A stretch of 64,000 bases of DNA, taken from the NCBI GenBank assembly GCA_015060105.1, contig SUZD01000005.1, forward strand, positions 1-64,000, given 5' to 3'. Position 1 is the stretch's first letter. Each line of letters begins with the position of its first letter. A model generated the notes under the pieces. The model was not told the origin of the DNA. It did no database searches and saw only the letters and a list, made by a program, of their open reading frames with translations. The translations under genes were made by a program, and so were the position numbers. This DNA comes from Rikenellaceae bacterium (GTDB taxonomy: Bacteria > Bacteroidota > Bacteroidia > Bacteroidales > Rikenellaceae). Below are positions 18,333 to 27,435 of the stretch, one piece after another.

Positions 18333-19598
18333 CTACAACTCCGAGCCTTCGGGGCGAACGATACGCAACAAGGTCTTGGAGCGTTGTACCATAACCTCGC
18401 CCTTACGGATATAGCGATCCAGCAGTTCGGGTGTGTAGCCACGAATTGTCAGCAACTCCATACCCTCGGCGTGAGCAACCGTAAATCCATAGCGCGCAAA
18501 CTCCTCGATAACACGGGGCAGGTGGCGCGAAGTATCAACACAGATGCTCATCTTGATAGCCGACGTCTCAATCAGATTGACTTTGATGTTGTAGTCTTCG
18601 AGAATGGTAAAAATCTTCGCCAAACGCTCCTCCAACACAAACGAGAAGTCGTTGGGCTGGATAGTCATCACAACCTGTTTGCGTTTGAGAATACGGATAG
18701 GAATCTCGACTGGACGCTCGATAACGTTTTTGATGACGGTACCCGGCGCAAACTTGTCGCCGAAGGGGCGAACATAGAGCGGAATATCGCTGTTTTGCAA
18801 CGGTTTGATGGTTTTGGGGTGGATAATCTGCGCACCACTATAAGCCAACTCGATAGCATCGAGGTATGTCAATTCGGGGATATATTGTGCGTCCGAGAAG
18901 ATTTTGGGGTCGGCATTCAACACACCAATCACATCTTTCCAGATAGCAAGGCTCTCGGCACCCAGCACCGAAGCCACAACCGCAGCCGAGTAGTCCGAAC
19001 CCTCACGACCGAGAGTTGTTGTTTCGCCTGTGGGGGTTGCTCCGATAAAGCCTTGACCGATATAAATCTTCTCGTCGGCCTCGTTTACAGCGCGCTCCAA
19101 GAGGCGTTTGGTTGCAAACAAATCGACATTGGCATATTTGAAGTTACCGTCGGTAACAAATGTGCGGCGCATATCAATCCACTTATTTGCCACACCCTCG
19201 GCACGAAGGAACTCCGAGATGATGGTTGTCGAAATCAACTCGCCATAGCTTACAACGGCATCATACCAGCACTCCCACTCACGGCTCGAAGGCACACCCG
19301 TTTTAACTGTTTCGGTCAGTTCGTCAAACAGCGCACGAACAGCGGCGGGCACAACACCTGCACCAAACAGGTCGTCCATAATAACGGCGTGATTAGCCTC
19401 AATCTCGGCCACAGCTTTCACCGCCTCGTCGCTCTCGCCTTTATAGAATAGGTCGAGGACATTCTCCAACGCATTGGTGGTCTTGCCCATCGCCGAAATA
19501 ATGATAAAAAGCTCGCTTTGATCCTCGATAATATATTTGAGGTTGCGTACTCCCTCTGCCGAGCGGACCGAGGCTCCGCCAAATTTGTAAACCTTCAT
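18333..19598 (-). CDS. lysC: Aspartate kinase
   Basis: 421 residues. Monofunctional aspartokinase: N-terminal MKVYKFGGASV, catalytic SAMGKTTNAL, GQGFIGATPTGETTTLGREGSDYSA near residue 180 and C-terminal ACT regions (about 300-410, with VNLIETSAIKMSICVD). It phosphorylates aspartate, opening the route to Lys, Thr and Met and giving aspartate semialdehyde after the next enzyme, the presumed substrate of the DUF39 protein at 7,587. It lies 18 bp downstream of the prolyl oligopeptidase gene and is probably co-transcribed with it. Confidence 0.95.
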   Translation of the reverse strand: MKVYKFGGASVRSAEGVRNLKYIIEDQSELFIIISAMGKTTNALENVLDLFYKGESDEAVKAVAEIEANHAVIMDDLFGAGVVPAAVRALFDELTETVKTGVPSSREWECWYDAVVSYGELISTTIISEFLRAEGVANKWIDMRRTFVTDGNFKYANVDLFATKRLLERAVNEADEKIYIGQGFIGATPTGETTTLGREGSDYSAAVVASVLGAESLAIWKDVIGVLNADPKIFSDAQYIPELTYLDAIELAYSGAQIIHPKTIKPLQNSDIPLYVRPFGDKFAPGTVIKNVIERPVEIPIRILKRKQVVMTIQPNDFSFVLEERLAKIFTILEDYNIKVNLIETSAIKMSICVDTSRHLPRVIEEFARYGFTVAHAEGMELLTIRGYTPELLDRYIRKGEVMVQRSKTLLRIVRPEGSEL

Positions 19599-19616
19599 TT
19601 TTTGTTTTGGGTTTTA

Positions 19617-21764
19617 TTATTTTACTTTATTGAATTTGCTATTGGTATTCCACAACAGGAACGAGTAGATGTCGGCCGCCTCGTCGATGCGTTTCGAGGT
19701 CGGTTTGCCCGCACCGTGACCCGCATTTGTGTCGATGCGGATAAGTGTCGGAGCATCACAACCTTGCGCTGCTTGCAGGCGTGCTGCAAATTTGAACGAA
19801 TGGGCGGGCACCACTCGGTCGTCATGGTCAGCGGTTGTCACAAGTGTTGCGGGATAGCACACGCCATCGCGGATATTGTGCAGTGGCGAGTAGGCGTATA
19901 TTGTGTGGAATTGCTCCTCGTTCTCGCTCGAACCATACTCGACAACCCAGCCCCAGCCTACGGTGAACAGGTGGTAGCGCAACATATCCATAACACCCAC
20001 AGCTGGCAGTGCTACGGCGAACAAATCGGGGCGTTGTGTCATACAGGCTCCCACCAACAGACCGCCATTCGAGCCACCCGCAATAGCCAACTTCTCGGCC
20101 GAGGTGTATTCGCCAGCAATAAGGTACTCGGCAGCGGCGATAAAGTCGTCAAACACATTCTGCTTGTTGGCAAGCATTCCTCCTTTGTGCCACTCCTCGC
20201 CATACTCGTTTCCGCCACGCAGATTGACCTCGACGTGAATACCGCCCTGCTCCATAAACATAATGGTTGCGGGGGCGAAACGGGGTGTGCGATTGATACT
20301 GAAACCGCCATAGCCATACAGATAGGTCGGATTATCGCCATTGCGACGCATACCCTTCTTGTACGAAACAAACATCGGCACGCGCGTACCATCTTTGGAC
20401 TCGAAGAAAATCTGCTCGGTAGTGAAGTCCGACGGCTCGAAGTTCACTTGTGCGGGGAATACCTCCGACGATGTTCCGTCTTGCAAATTGAGAGCATAGA
20501 CGGTCGAGGGTTGAGTGTATGAAGTGACAGTATAATAGACCGTTGTATCGCTCATCTTGCCATCGAAACCGTCGGCCGACACAAAGCCGTCGAGGTTGAT
20601 GTCGCGCAATTTGGCTCCCGACAGGTCGTATTGTTCGATGTGCGAACTTGCATCTTTGAGGTAGCGCGCAACAAAACCGCCACCCACAGCCGACACTCCC
20701 TCCAACATTGCATCTTCGCGGCACGGCAACACGTCGCGCACAATCGCTCCCGAAGCAAGGTTTACCTCGACCAGACGACGATTGGGTGCATCTTGGTTGG
20801 TCAGCACATAGGCGGTATCGCCCTCGGCATAAACCACCTCGTACTCCCATTTGAAGTCGGCAAAAAGGGTTCTCATCGGGCTCTTGTTGTCGGCCGCTTT
20901 GCGATAGAGCAGTTCGGTGCCATAGGTACCCTCGGAGCCATACACAAACAGCCATTTGCCGTCCGACGAGCATTGAGCCGAGAAGTAGCGCAAGGGGTGT
21001 GCCTTATCCTCATATATAAGTTTGTCGTAGCGTTGCGAGTTGCCGAGGCGGTGATAATAGACCTTCTGACCACGACTTTGCTCGCTCAACTCGCCACCCT
21101 TCGAGGGCGCATCGTAGGCACTATAATAGAATCCGCGCGAGTCGGGGCTCCACACTGCGCCCGAGAACTTCACATTGCGGATAACATCTCGCAAATCACG
21201 ACCCGTAGCCACCTCACGAACACGAATCTCAACCCAATCGGAGCCCGCCTTCGAGATGGCATAACCCACATACTTGCCATTTTTGGAGTACGATACGTCG
21301 TTCAATGCGGTGGTTCCCTCGTCACTCAAAGTGTTGGGGTCCAACAGCACCTCGCCCTCCTCGTCAAGACTCTCGGAGCGATACAACACCGATTGGTTTT
21401 GCAATCCGTTGTTACGGAAGACGAGCCAATAATCTCCAACTCGTGTGGGCATACCCGTTTTGGGGTAGTTCCACAGCTGGGTCAGGCGTTCACGTACCTC
21501 GCCTCGGAATGGGATTTGTTGGAGGTAATCGAAGGTTACTGTGTTTTGTGCTTTCACCCAATTAGCCGTTGCCTCGGAGTTGTCGTCCTCCAACCAGCGA
21601 TAGGGGTCGGCAACCTCCACTCCGAAGTAGTTGTCCGAAACCTCCACCTTGGCTGTTTCGGGATATGGCAGCATACGAATTTCCATTGTGTTACAAGCAG
21701 ACAGGGCGACCAACATCAGCACAGCGGACATCAATCGACCGAGATATGTATATTGTTTTCTCAT
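19617..21764 (-). CDS. Prolyl oligopeptidase family lipoprotein (S9A)
   Basis: 715 residues. Lipoprotein signal with lipobox LSAC near residues 22-25, then the propeller-domain start DPYRWLED. The C-terminal hydrolase has the catalytic triad: Ser in AGGSNGGLLVGA, Asp in DHDDRVVP, His in NAGHGAGKP. S9A enzymes cut short peptides after proline. A lipid anchor suggests the periplasm or cell surface, fitting peptide use together with the M13 and S46 enzymes in this window. Divergent from birA, with its own -7 element at 21784-21791. Confidence 0.93.
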   Translation of the reverse strand: MRKQYTYLGRLMSAVLMLVALSACNTMEIRMLPYPETAKVEVSDNYFGVEVADPYRWLEDDNSEATANWVKAQNTVTFDYLQQIPFRGEVRERLTQLWNYPKTGMPTRVGDYWLVFRNNGLQNQSVLYRSESLDEEGEVLLDPNTLSDEGTTALNDVSYSKNGKYVGYAISKAGSDWVEIRVREVATGRDLRDVIRNVKFSGAVWSPDSRGFYYSAYDAPSKGGELSEQSRGQKVYYHRLGNSQRYDKLIYEDKAHPLRYFSAQCSSDGKWLFVYGSEGTYGTELLYRKAADNKSPMRTLFADFKWEYEVVYAEGDTAYVLTNQDAPNRRLVEVNLASGAIVRDVLPCREDAMLEGVSAVGGGFVARYLKDASSHIEQYDLSGAKLRDINLDGFVSADGFDGKMSDTTVYYTVTSYTQPSTVYALNLQDGTSSEVFPAQVNFEPSDFTTEQIFFESKDGTRVPMFVSYKKGMRRNGDNPTYLYGYGGFSINRTPRFAPATIMFMEQGGIHVEVNLRGGNEYGEEWHKGGMLANKQNVFDDFIAAAEYLIAGEYTSAEKLAIAGGSNGGLLVGACMTQRPDLFAVALPAVGVMDMLRYHLFTVGWGWVVEYGSSENEEQFHTIYAYSPLHNIRDGVCYPATLVTTADHDDRVVPAHSFKFAARLQAAQGCDAPTLIRIDTNAGHGAGKPTSKRIDEAADIYSFLLWNTNSKFNKVK

Positions 21765-21783
21765 TTTGCGTGGGTTTATGGCG

Positions 21784-21791
21784 CAAATGTA
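21784..21791 (-). promoter_or_regulatory. Putative -7 element for prolyl oligopeptidase
   Basis: TACATTTG on the minus strand, about 20 bp before the start codon at 21764. I do not see a clear -33 TTG at the right spacing. Confidence 0.5.
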
Positions 21792-21810
21792 CGAAACAAT
21801 TTGTTAGTTA

Positions 21811-21841
21811 TTGCACATTATCACTCAAAATTATACCTTTG
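21811..21841 (+). promoter_or_regulatory. Bacteroidetes-type promoter for birA
   Basis: TTG (21811-21813), 20 nt, then TACCTTTG (21834-21841). The leader to the ATG at 21918 is about 70 nt. Confidence 0.65.
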
Positions 21842-21917
21842 CAGAGAGTGCTTTGGGGTTGATAATCGCACCTTTGCAAAAATATTAACACCCGCCGGCG
21901 CTTTTGCCGAAAATTTT

Positions 21918-22622
21918 ATGATTTATCGATTTGACACACTCACCTCGACCAATGACGAGGCTCGCAATCCGCGCTACAAGCACGGCGACATCATCGTTGC
22001 CGACTATCAGACCGCAGGACGAGGACAACGAGGAAATAGTTGGTCGAGCAATGCGGGGCAGAATTTGATGTTCAGCATAGTGCTTCAACCCGAGGATTTG
22101 CGCGCATCGCATCAGTTCTCGATGTTGGAGTGTGTGGCGTTGGCCCTGACCGACACATTCGAGGTGTTCGGCATTGCAACCTCAATCAAATGGACCAACG
22201 ATATATATGTGGGCGACCGCAAAATGGTGGGGGTGCTGATTGAAAACTCACTTGCCGATGGCTATGTGTCGCGCTCGATTGTGGGCATCGGTATCAATGT
22301 CAATCAAACCGAGTTCGACCCTTCGTTACCCAACCCGACGTCGATGGCTGCCGAGTGCGGACAAACGTTTGCGTGCGACGAGGTATTGGACAAGTTCTAT
22401 GAGTGCCTAACACTCCGACTCAAAAGCCTTAACACCGAGGACATTCACAACGAATACTGTTCAAGGCTCTATCGCAAAGGGGTGGAGGCGGAGTATGCGC
22501 TACCCGACGGCACTCGGTTTCGAGGTCGCATCTGCGATGTTGAGCCAACGGGCGCACTGCTTGTCGATACCGCCGAGGGCGTGCGTCGCTTTCTGTTCAA
22601 AGAGGTTGCCTTTGTAATCTAA
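21918..22622 (+). CDS. birA: Biotin--[acetyl-CoA-carboxylase] ligase
   Basis: 234 residues from the ATG at 21918; the frame stays open far upstream, but that part is antisense to the prolyl oligopeptidase gene. Catalytic motifs: STNDEA near residue 10, ADYQTAGRGQRGNSWSS (biotinyl-AMP loop) near 30-45, KWTNDIYVGDRKMVGVL near 92, and VGIGINVNQ. A small C-terminal SH3-like domain follows. There is no N-terminal DNA-binding domain, so it is an enzyme only and not a repressor. It joins biotin to carboxylase subunits. Its last 4 bp overlap the convergent VWA gene. Confidence 0.94.
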   Translation: MIYRFDTLTSTNDEARNPRYKHGDIIVADYQTAGRGQRGNSWSSNAGQNLMFSIVLQPEDLRASHQFSMLECVALALTDTFEVFGIATSIKWTNDIYVGDRKMVGVLIENSLADGYVSRSIVGIGINVNQTEFDPSLPNPTSMAAECGQTFACDEVLDKFYECLTLRLKSLNTEDIHNEYCSRLYRKGVEAEYALPDGTRFRGRICDVEPTGALLVDTAEGVRRFLFKEVAFVI

Positions 22623-23476
22623 CCCCACAGGCTTATTGTTCCGATATTGAGCATCGACACCACATCGCTGACGGTGGTGTTGTAACTCATTGCGCGGAAT
22701 GGGCCCGACTTGGCTTCGGGGCGAACACGCAGAATATCGGCGGTGCATCTTTCGGGCATTGTGCTCGACATATCAAACAGCAATCGTGCATAACGCTCCT
22801 CGGGCAGCTCCTCAACCGACGAGGGGAACAACAGGCTGCACTCTTCGGCTGTCTTTACAAGGTTGATATTTACCAACTGAACACCACCATCGAGCGTCGC
22901 AAGCCCTTTGATACGATTGGCAATACCGCGTAGTTGGTCGTCGGTTGCATCGGTAGCCTCTCCGTCGCTGATATTGAAGATGGTGGGCGGATAACATTGA
23001 CGATAGCTCTCGGAGTTGCACCACTGCTCGACCATATTGTAGGCGCGGCTCAACGCCTCGTACATCGGCGTCATACCCGCAGCCACGGGCTCAATCCAAC
23101 GATTATTATTGGTCGAAGTTATGAGTATTTCGCCCTCGGGAGTTTTCCTCTCGCGCAGTATGGTCTGCATCGGAACGTCGCGTGCTGCAAGTTCCGAAGG
23201 CAAAGCAAAGCCGTCTGTCGCAAGCAAGTTGCAAATACCCCGACCCGAATATCCCAATACAGCAATATGGTAGTAATCATAGACTCCCGTACTACGACGA
23301 CAGCGGTCGATTAGTTCGTCAATAAGGGAGTTTGTTGCCGCCGCCAACGCCTCGGCTTTGGTCTGCCTTCGGCCGTCATAGATAGTCTGCTCGGACATCG
23401 AGCCCGATTGGTCCAAAAGAAAGACAAATGCAGTCGGAGTCTTTCGTGTTATGGGTGTTGTATAGTTCTGTTTCAT
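22619..23476 (-). CDS. VWA domain protein (TerY-like)
   Basis: 285 residues, essentially one von Willebrand A domain. Metal-site residues are visible: DQSGSMS near residue 23, Thr in GMTPMYEAL near 136, and Asp in NISDGEATD near 170. No signal peptide, so it is cytoplasmic. TerY-type VWA proteins work with kinases and phosphatases in stress or tellurite-type modules. Its ATG overlaps the stop of the WG-repeat gene (ATGA), and a kinase gene lies just before that, so the three are very likely one functional unit. The target is unknown. Confidence 0.85.
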   Translation of the reverse strand: MKQNYTTPITRKTPTAFVFLLDQSGSMSEQTIYDGRRQTKAEALAAATNSLIDELIDRCRRSTGVYDYYHIAVLGYSGRGICNLLATDGFALPSELAARDVPMQTILRERKTPEGEILITSTNNNRWIEPVAAGMTPMYEALSRAYNMVEQWCNSESYRQCYPPTIFNISDGEATDATDDQLRGIANRIKGLATLDGGVQLVNINLVKTAEECSLLFPSSVEELPEERYARLLFDMSSTMPERCTADILRVRPEAKSGPFRAMSYNTTVSDVVSMLNIGTISLWG

Positions 23477-24387
23477 TTTACCACAAAGCCTTTGTTGTCA
23501 ATAACATAAGTCATTCCGTCGCGCACGACTCTCGACACTCTCTCGTCGAACGACGAAGCCTCGTCCCACTCCGAGGCGATAACCTCTCGGCCGTCGCTTG
23601 CAAGGAATCCGCAACGCCCCTCTTCGACCATCGGAAAGAGCCCATCACTCGCCTCGCCTATCCACTCGTAACTCTGACGAGTTAGTCGCACTCCTTCGCG
23701 GTCATACATATTCCACTCGCCATCGCGCATTGCCACGCACACGCCCGTCATATCGTCCCACACCAACTCTTCGTAGCGGGGCTCCAACACGAATGCGCCA
23801 CACTTGTCGATAAGTCCTCTGCCGCTCTCTGCCTCAACCTCGGCACGACCCTCACGAAGAGGCTCGCCCGACAACAATTTTACGCTATTGAGTAGCAGAC
23901 CATCGGTGGTTGTATAGGTTGCTTCGGTTGGGGTTTGAGTGAAGATAACACCTTCACGCTCAATACGTCGGGGTGTCGGGTCGGAGGTTTTACACAGTGT
24001 TTCGGCAACAACATTTTCGAGGCGCGATGCGGGCATACAAGCCGCTTTATTCACTCGCTCGACAAGCATAACACTTGCCTGCGACGCCACTCCGCGATTA
24101 TCAAAGAGGGTCATCTCACCCTCTCGCAACTCTGCCGTCAGCCTATTTGTCGCCTCCGAAGCAGTGTGTTCGATATAGAGAGTGCGGAGGTGGGCATCGT
24201 CGGCGGCAGCGCACACCAATAGTTTGGCACGCCCTTCGTGCTCAATCTCCACGAGTATAAAACCTTTGTTAAATCTTGCCAGCGGACGACCGTGAAAATC
24301 CGTTTTGGGAGTAATTTCACGCAATGTGGCAAACAAAGAGTCGGCATGTGACACCGACTCGACAATCTGTTTGATTGAACGAATCAT
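23473..24387 (-). CDS. WG-repeat-containing protein
   Basis: 304 residues from the ATG at 24387; an earlier start would add ten residues without support. The C-terminal half has WG-type repeats, such as GLIDKCGAFVLEPRYEEL, EWNMYDREGVRL and GFLASDGREVIASEWDEA, each about 40-45 residues with a Gly-aromatic start. The N-terminal half (1-150) is of unknown fold. WG repeats probably mediate protein contacts. It is joined to the VWA gene by an ATGA overlap and follows the kinase gene after 73 bp. It may be the sensor or scaffold of the trio (inference). Confidence 0.75.
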   Translation of the reverse strand: MIRSIKQIVESVSHADSLFATLREITPKTDFHGRPLARFNKGFILVEIEHEGRAKLLVCAAADDAHLRTLYIEHTASEATNRLTAELREGEMTLFDNRGVASQASVMLVERVNKAACMPASRLENVVAETLCKTSDPTPRRIEREGVIFTQTPTEATYTTTDGLLLNSVKLLSGEPLREGRAEVEAESGRGLIDKCGAFVLEPRYEELVWDDMTGVCVAMRDGEWNMYDREGVRLTRQSYEWIGEASDGLFPMVEEGRCGFLASDGREVIASEWDEASSFDERVSRVVRDGMTYVIDNKGFVVK

Positions 24388-24460
24388 TATGTTTCCCTGT
24401 TTTATGCAAAATTGCATAAAATCCTACCGAAAAGCAAAATTCTTCGGATTTGTGCTACAC

Positions 24461-25480
24461 TTAAAGCTTATAAAATGTGTTATTCAGGCGACCAAACCAG
24501 CCTCTTTCGCGGCGGACAACATCGTCCCAGACGGCCGCTTCAACCACTTTTTCGCCACATCGCAAACCCCAGCGCAAGCCGACATTAAAACTCTCGGCAG
24601 CAGCAGGAGGCGTTACACTATGGGCAAAAATCTCTGCCATATTTTCGATTTCGGCAAACGGTTCGCAGAGCACACCGCACAGGGTATAGGCTCGGGCCTC
24701 ACCACTCTCGGCAAGCCTACACGCCAACTCTCTCGCACGCCTACGAACATCGGTGATAAAGTGTTCCGACAGAAACGGTAGTTCATCGGCGGTCTTCCAC
24801 GCAGGCTCCACAGCAAGTGCGTGCAGATTTACACTCAACAACGCAATAGCCCAATCGTCAATATGCCGATTATCCATCTTTGCATCTCGGTCGGGGTGGT
24901 TATACTCCGCCCGACCTATCTCGACGCGCTGTTCGGTCAGGTTGGGCAGATAGGCTGCGTCAAAGTCTATCAATCGTAACCCTTCGGGCGTTACCACAAT
25001 GTTATCGGGCGACAAATCGCCGTGCGCCCAATCTTGGCCTATAAGCCACTCGGCCATTGCGTCAAACTCGTCAGCCAAACTGCGCAAGCCCTCGCGGTCG
25101 CCCTCACGACAAAGTTCTGCCACTCGCTCTTCGAGCGTTACACCCACAAGTTGTGGCATAACAAGCACATCGACCTCGACAGGCCCTTCGGCAACAACCG
25201 TCAGCGCGTCCTCGAAGTACTCTCCCACGCATCCATACGGAGCAACATCTCGCAAAGCACGGTACACCTCACGGCGACGAGCAGACAAGTGGCGGTAACA
25301 CTTTACAATAAATGGTTGATGTTCGGCTGTTTCGGCAGCAAATAGTACCGACGCACCTCCCGAAAAATAGTCAAGACCGCCATCTGCGGTCTTGACAAGA
25401 GATAATCTCTCGGAGCAGACACCTGTCTGCAATCCGAGTTCGAGCGACGCTGCGAACTCTCGTATATAGGGAGCACGCAT
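24461..25480 (-). CDS. Protein kinase-like protein (Ser/Thr or Rio/ABC1-like)
   Basis: 339 residues. Kinase features: ATP-binding Lys in PFIVKCYRHL near residue 61, hinge-like VLVMPQLVGVTLEERV near 108, catalytic loop HGDLSPDNIVV near 153 (HxD-x4-N), and metal-binding DFDAAYL near 173 in place of DFG. The C-terminal part (about 240-339) is helical and unassigned. No membrane segment. It starts 12 bp after the DAHP synthase gene, so it could be read from the aromatic operon, and is followed by the WG-repeat and VWA genes. It likely phosphorylates one of them or a shared target; that is inference. Confidence 0.85.
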   Translation of the reverse strand: MRAPYIREFAASLELGLQTGVCSERLSLVKTADGGLDYFSGGASVLFAAETAEHQPFIVKCYRHLSARRREVYRALRDVAPYGCVGEYFEDALTVVAEGPVEVDVLVMPQLVGVTLEERVAELCREGDREGLRSLADEFDAMAEWLIGQDWAHGDLSPDNIVVTPEGLRLIDFDAAYLPNLTEQRVEIGRAEYNHPDRDAKMDNRHIDDWAIALLSVNLHALAVEPAWKTADELPFLSEHFITDVRRRARELACRLAESGEARAYTLCGVLCEPFAEIENMAEIFAHSVTPPAAAESFNVGLRWGLRCGEKVVEAAVWDDVVRRERGWFGRLNNTFYKL

Positions 25481-25492
25481 CGGACTTCGCGT

Positions 25493-26560
25493 TTATTTAT
25501 TCATAACTGTATTCTGGCGGCTGATACTCTCGATATGTATCGCTTCGAGCACGGTTTTGAGGAACTCCTCGCTCAAATTATACTTCGAGGCTTGCGACAA
25601 AATGCGGTCACGAATTGCGCCCCAGCGATTGCTTTGGAGAATAGCCACGTTGTTCTCTTTCTTGACGGTACCAATCTTCTCGCAGATGTCCATACGGCGA
25701 CCGAGCAACTCGAACAACTCCGAGTCAATCTGGTCAATCTCGTCACGATAGAGGTTGAGCGACTTTTGGAACTCGGGGCAATCGGCAGTCGCTTTACGCC
25801 AATTCACATTGCGCACCATTTGCTCCAACGCCTCGGGTTCGAGTTGTTGTTTGGCATCGCTCCACGCCTTATCGGGACAGATATGGCTCTCGATGATAAG
25901 TCCGTCGTAGCGCAAATCGGCAGCGGTTTGCGAAATCTCGGCCAAGTAGTCACGGCAACCGCAAATGTGCGAGGGGTCACAAATCATCATCATCTCGGGG
26001 AAGCGGCTACGCATTTCGAGAATCATATGCCACATCGGCGCATTACGATACTTGCTATGACCGAAGTACGAGAATCCTCGGTGAATGAGTCCAATGTTTT
26101 CCTCGGGGATACCGACATTCACAAAGCGCGAAACGGCACCGGCCCAGAGTGCAATGTCGGGGTTCATCGGGTTTTTGATAAGGATTTTGACATCGGTACC
26201 TTTCACTGCATCGGCAACCTCTTGCACGGCAAAAGGCGATACGGTGGTACGGGCTCCAAGCCACAAAATATCGACGCCAAATTCGAGAGCACTCTCGACG
26301 TGTTTCTTCGAAGCTACCTCGGTTGCAATGGGGAGTCCCGTCAAGCGTTTAGCCTCGGACAGCCAAGCAAGACCCGGAAGACCGATACCCTCAAATGTGC
26401 CGGGTTGTGTTCGGGGTTTCCAGATACCTGCGCGAAGTACATCAACAACGCCTGTTGCCGCCAAGCGCACACATGTGTCAAGGGTTTGTTCTCGGGTCTC
26501 GGCACTACAAGGGCCCGAGATTATAAGGGGGCGTTTTGCTCCCAATGTGAAACTACTCAT
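25493..26560 (-). CDS. Fused DAHP synthase (KDO8PS-like) and chorismate mutase
   Basis: 355 residues. Residues 1-255 are a class Ib DAHP synthase of the KDO8P-synthase-like type (ISGPCSAET, RAGIWKPRT, IKNPMNPD, CDPSHICG). Residues 265-350 are an AroQ-type chorismate mutase (LYRDEIDQIDSELFELLGRR). The protein thus covers the first shikimate step and the branch to prephenate. The fusion lets the mutase domain sense end products. It is the fourth gene of the aromatic operon, 11 bp after tyrA. Cytoplasmic. Confidence 0.95.
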   Translation of the reverse strand: MSSFTLGAKRPLIISGPCSAETREQTLDTCVRLAATGVVDVLRAGIWKPRTQPGTFEGIGLPGLAWLSEAKRLTGLPIATEVASKKHVESALEFGVDILWLGARTTVSPFAVQEVADAVKGTDVKILIKNPMNPDIALWAGAVSRFVNVGIPEENIGLIHRGFSYFGHSKYRNAPMWHMILEMRSRFPEMMMICDPSHICGCRDYLAEISQTAADLRYDGLIIESHICPDKAWSDAKQQLEPEALEQMVRNVNWRKATADCPEFQKSLNLYRDEIDQIDSELFELLGRRMDICEKIGTVKKENNVAILQSNRWGAIRDRILSQASKYNLSEEFLKTVLEAIHIESISRQNTVMNK

Positions 26561-26571
26561 AGTTGTATTGT

Positions 26572-27414
26572 TTACTTCAATATTCGTTTGATGCTGTTTG
26601 CTTTATTCATTGCCTCACGCAAGCCCTCGCTATCATCTCGTTCAATCATTCTGCGCATAATTTGGAGTTGATGGATATGCTCGCGAAGAACATCGAGGAC
26701 ATTGTACTTGTTCTCCAACAGAATGGGAATCCAAGTGTCTGCCGACGACTTTGCCAAACGAACGGTGCTCTCGAAACCACCACCCGCCAAGTCGAAGATA
26801 TGCTCCTCCTCGCGCTCTTTTTCCAATACGGTAAGTGCAAGTGCAAACGATGTAATGTGGGAGATGTGCGACACATACGCAGTGTGTGTATCATGCTCCT
26901 CGGCGCCCATATCAATAATTTTCATTCCGAGCGTGGTGTAGATATTCTCGACAACCTTAACTGCATCTTCGGCCGATTGAGCACGCTCGCAGAAGACCAC
27001 AACGCGACCCGTAAAGGCCTCCTTCTCGGCCGCCTCGGGTCCACTATGCTCGGTACCCCACATGGGATGCGTTGCTACAAAACGGGCGCGATTGCGGTGT
27101 TGGCTTATCAACTCGCACAACTCGCCTTTGGTCGAACCCATATCAATCACCACCTGATTGTCGCCGATGCGATTGAGTAGTTTGGTGACGATTGCGGGGA
27201 TTGTATTAACGGGTGTAGCAACGGCTATAAGGTCACATTCGGCTGCGGCCCTGTCCAACGAGATAATCTCATCGACAAGGCCCAGCTCCAATGCTTTTTT
27301 GGCGTGCTGTTCGGAGCTCTCGACACCCATCACACAATCCGCCAGCCCAAAGCGTTTGAGCGCAAGGGCAAACGAACCACCAATAAGACCGATTCCGACA
27401 ACAGCAACTTTCAT
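26572..27414 (-). CDS. tyrA: Prephenate dehydrogenase
   Basis: 280 residues. NAD(P)-binding start MKVAVVGIGLIGGSFALAL, then DMGSTKGEL, the ATHPMWGTEHSGPEAA prephenate-site segment near residue 122, and SHISHITSFALAL. It converts prephenate to 4-hydroxyphenylpyruvate for tyrosine. Third in the operon, after the aminotransferase (21-bp gap). There is no fused mutase, consistent with the mutase being on the DAHP synthase. Confidence 0.94.
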   Translation of the reverse strand: MKVAVVGIGLIGGSFALALKRFGLADCVMGVESSEQHAKKALELGLVDEIISLDRAAAECDLIAVATPVNTIPAIVTKLLNRIGDNQVVIDMGSTKGELCELISQHRNRARFVATHPMWGTEHSGPEAAEKEAFTGRVVVFCERAQSAEDAVKVVENIYTTLGMKIIDMGAEEHDTHTAYVSHISHITSFALALTVLEKEREEEHIFDLAGGGFESTVRLAKSSADTWIPILLENKYNVLDVLREHIHQLQIMRRMIERDDSEGLREAMNKANSIKRILK

Positions 27415-27435
27415 ATTATCTCTCCTCTTTTGAGA

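Noticed and set aside
20631-21917. 429-codon upstream extension of birA
   Set aside because: It is antisense to the prolyl oligopeptidase. The conserved BirA sequence and the promoter at 21811-21841 place the start at 21918.
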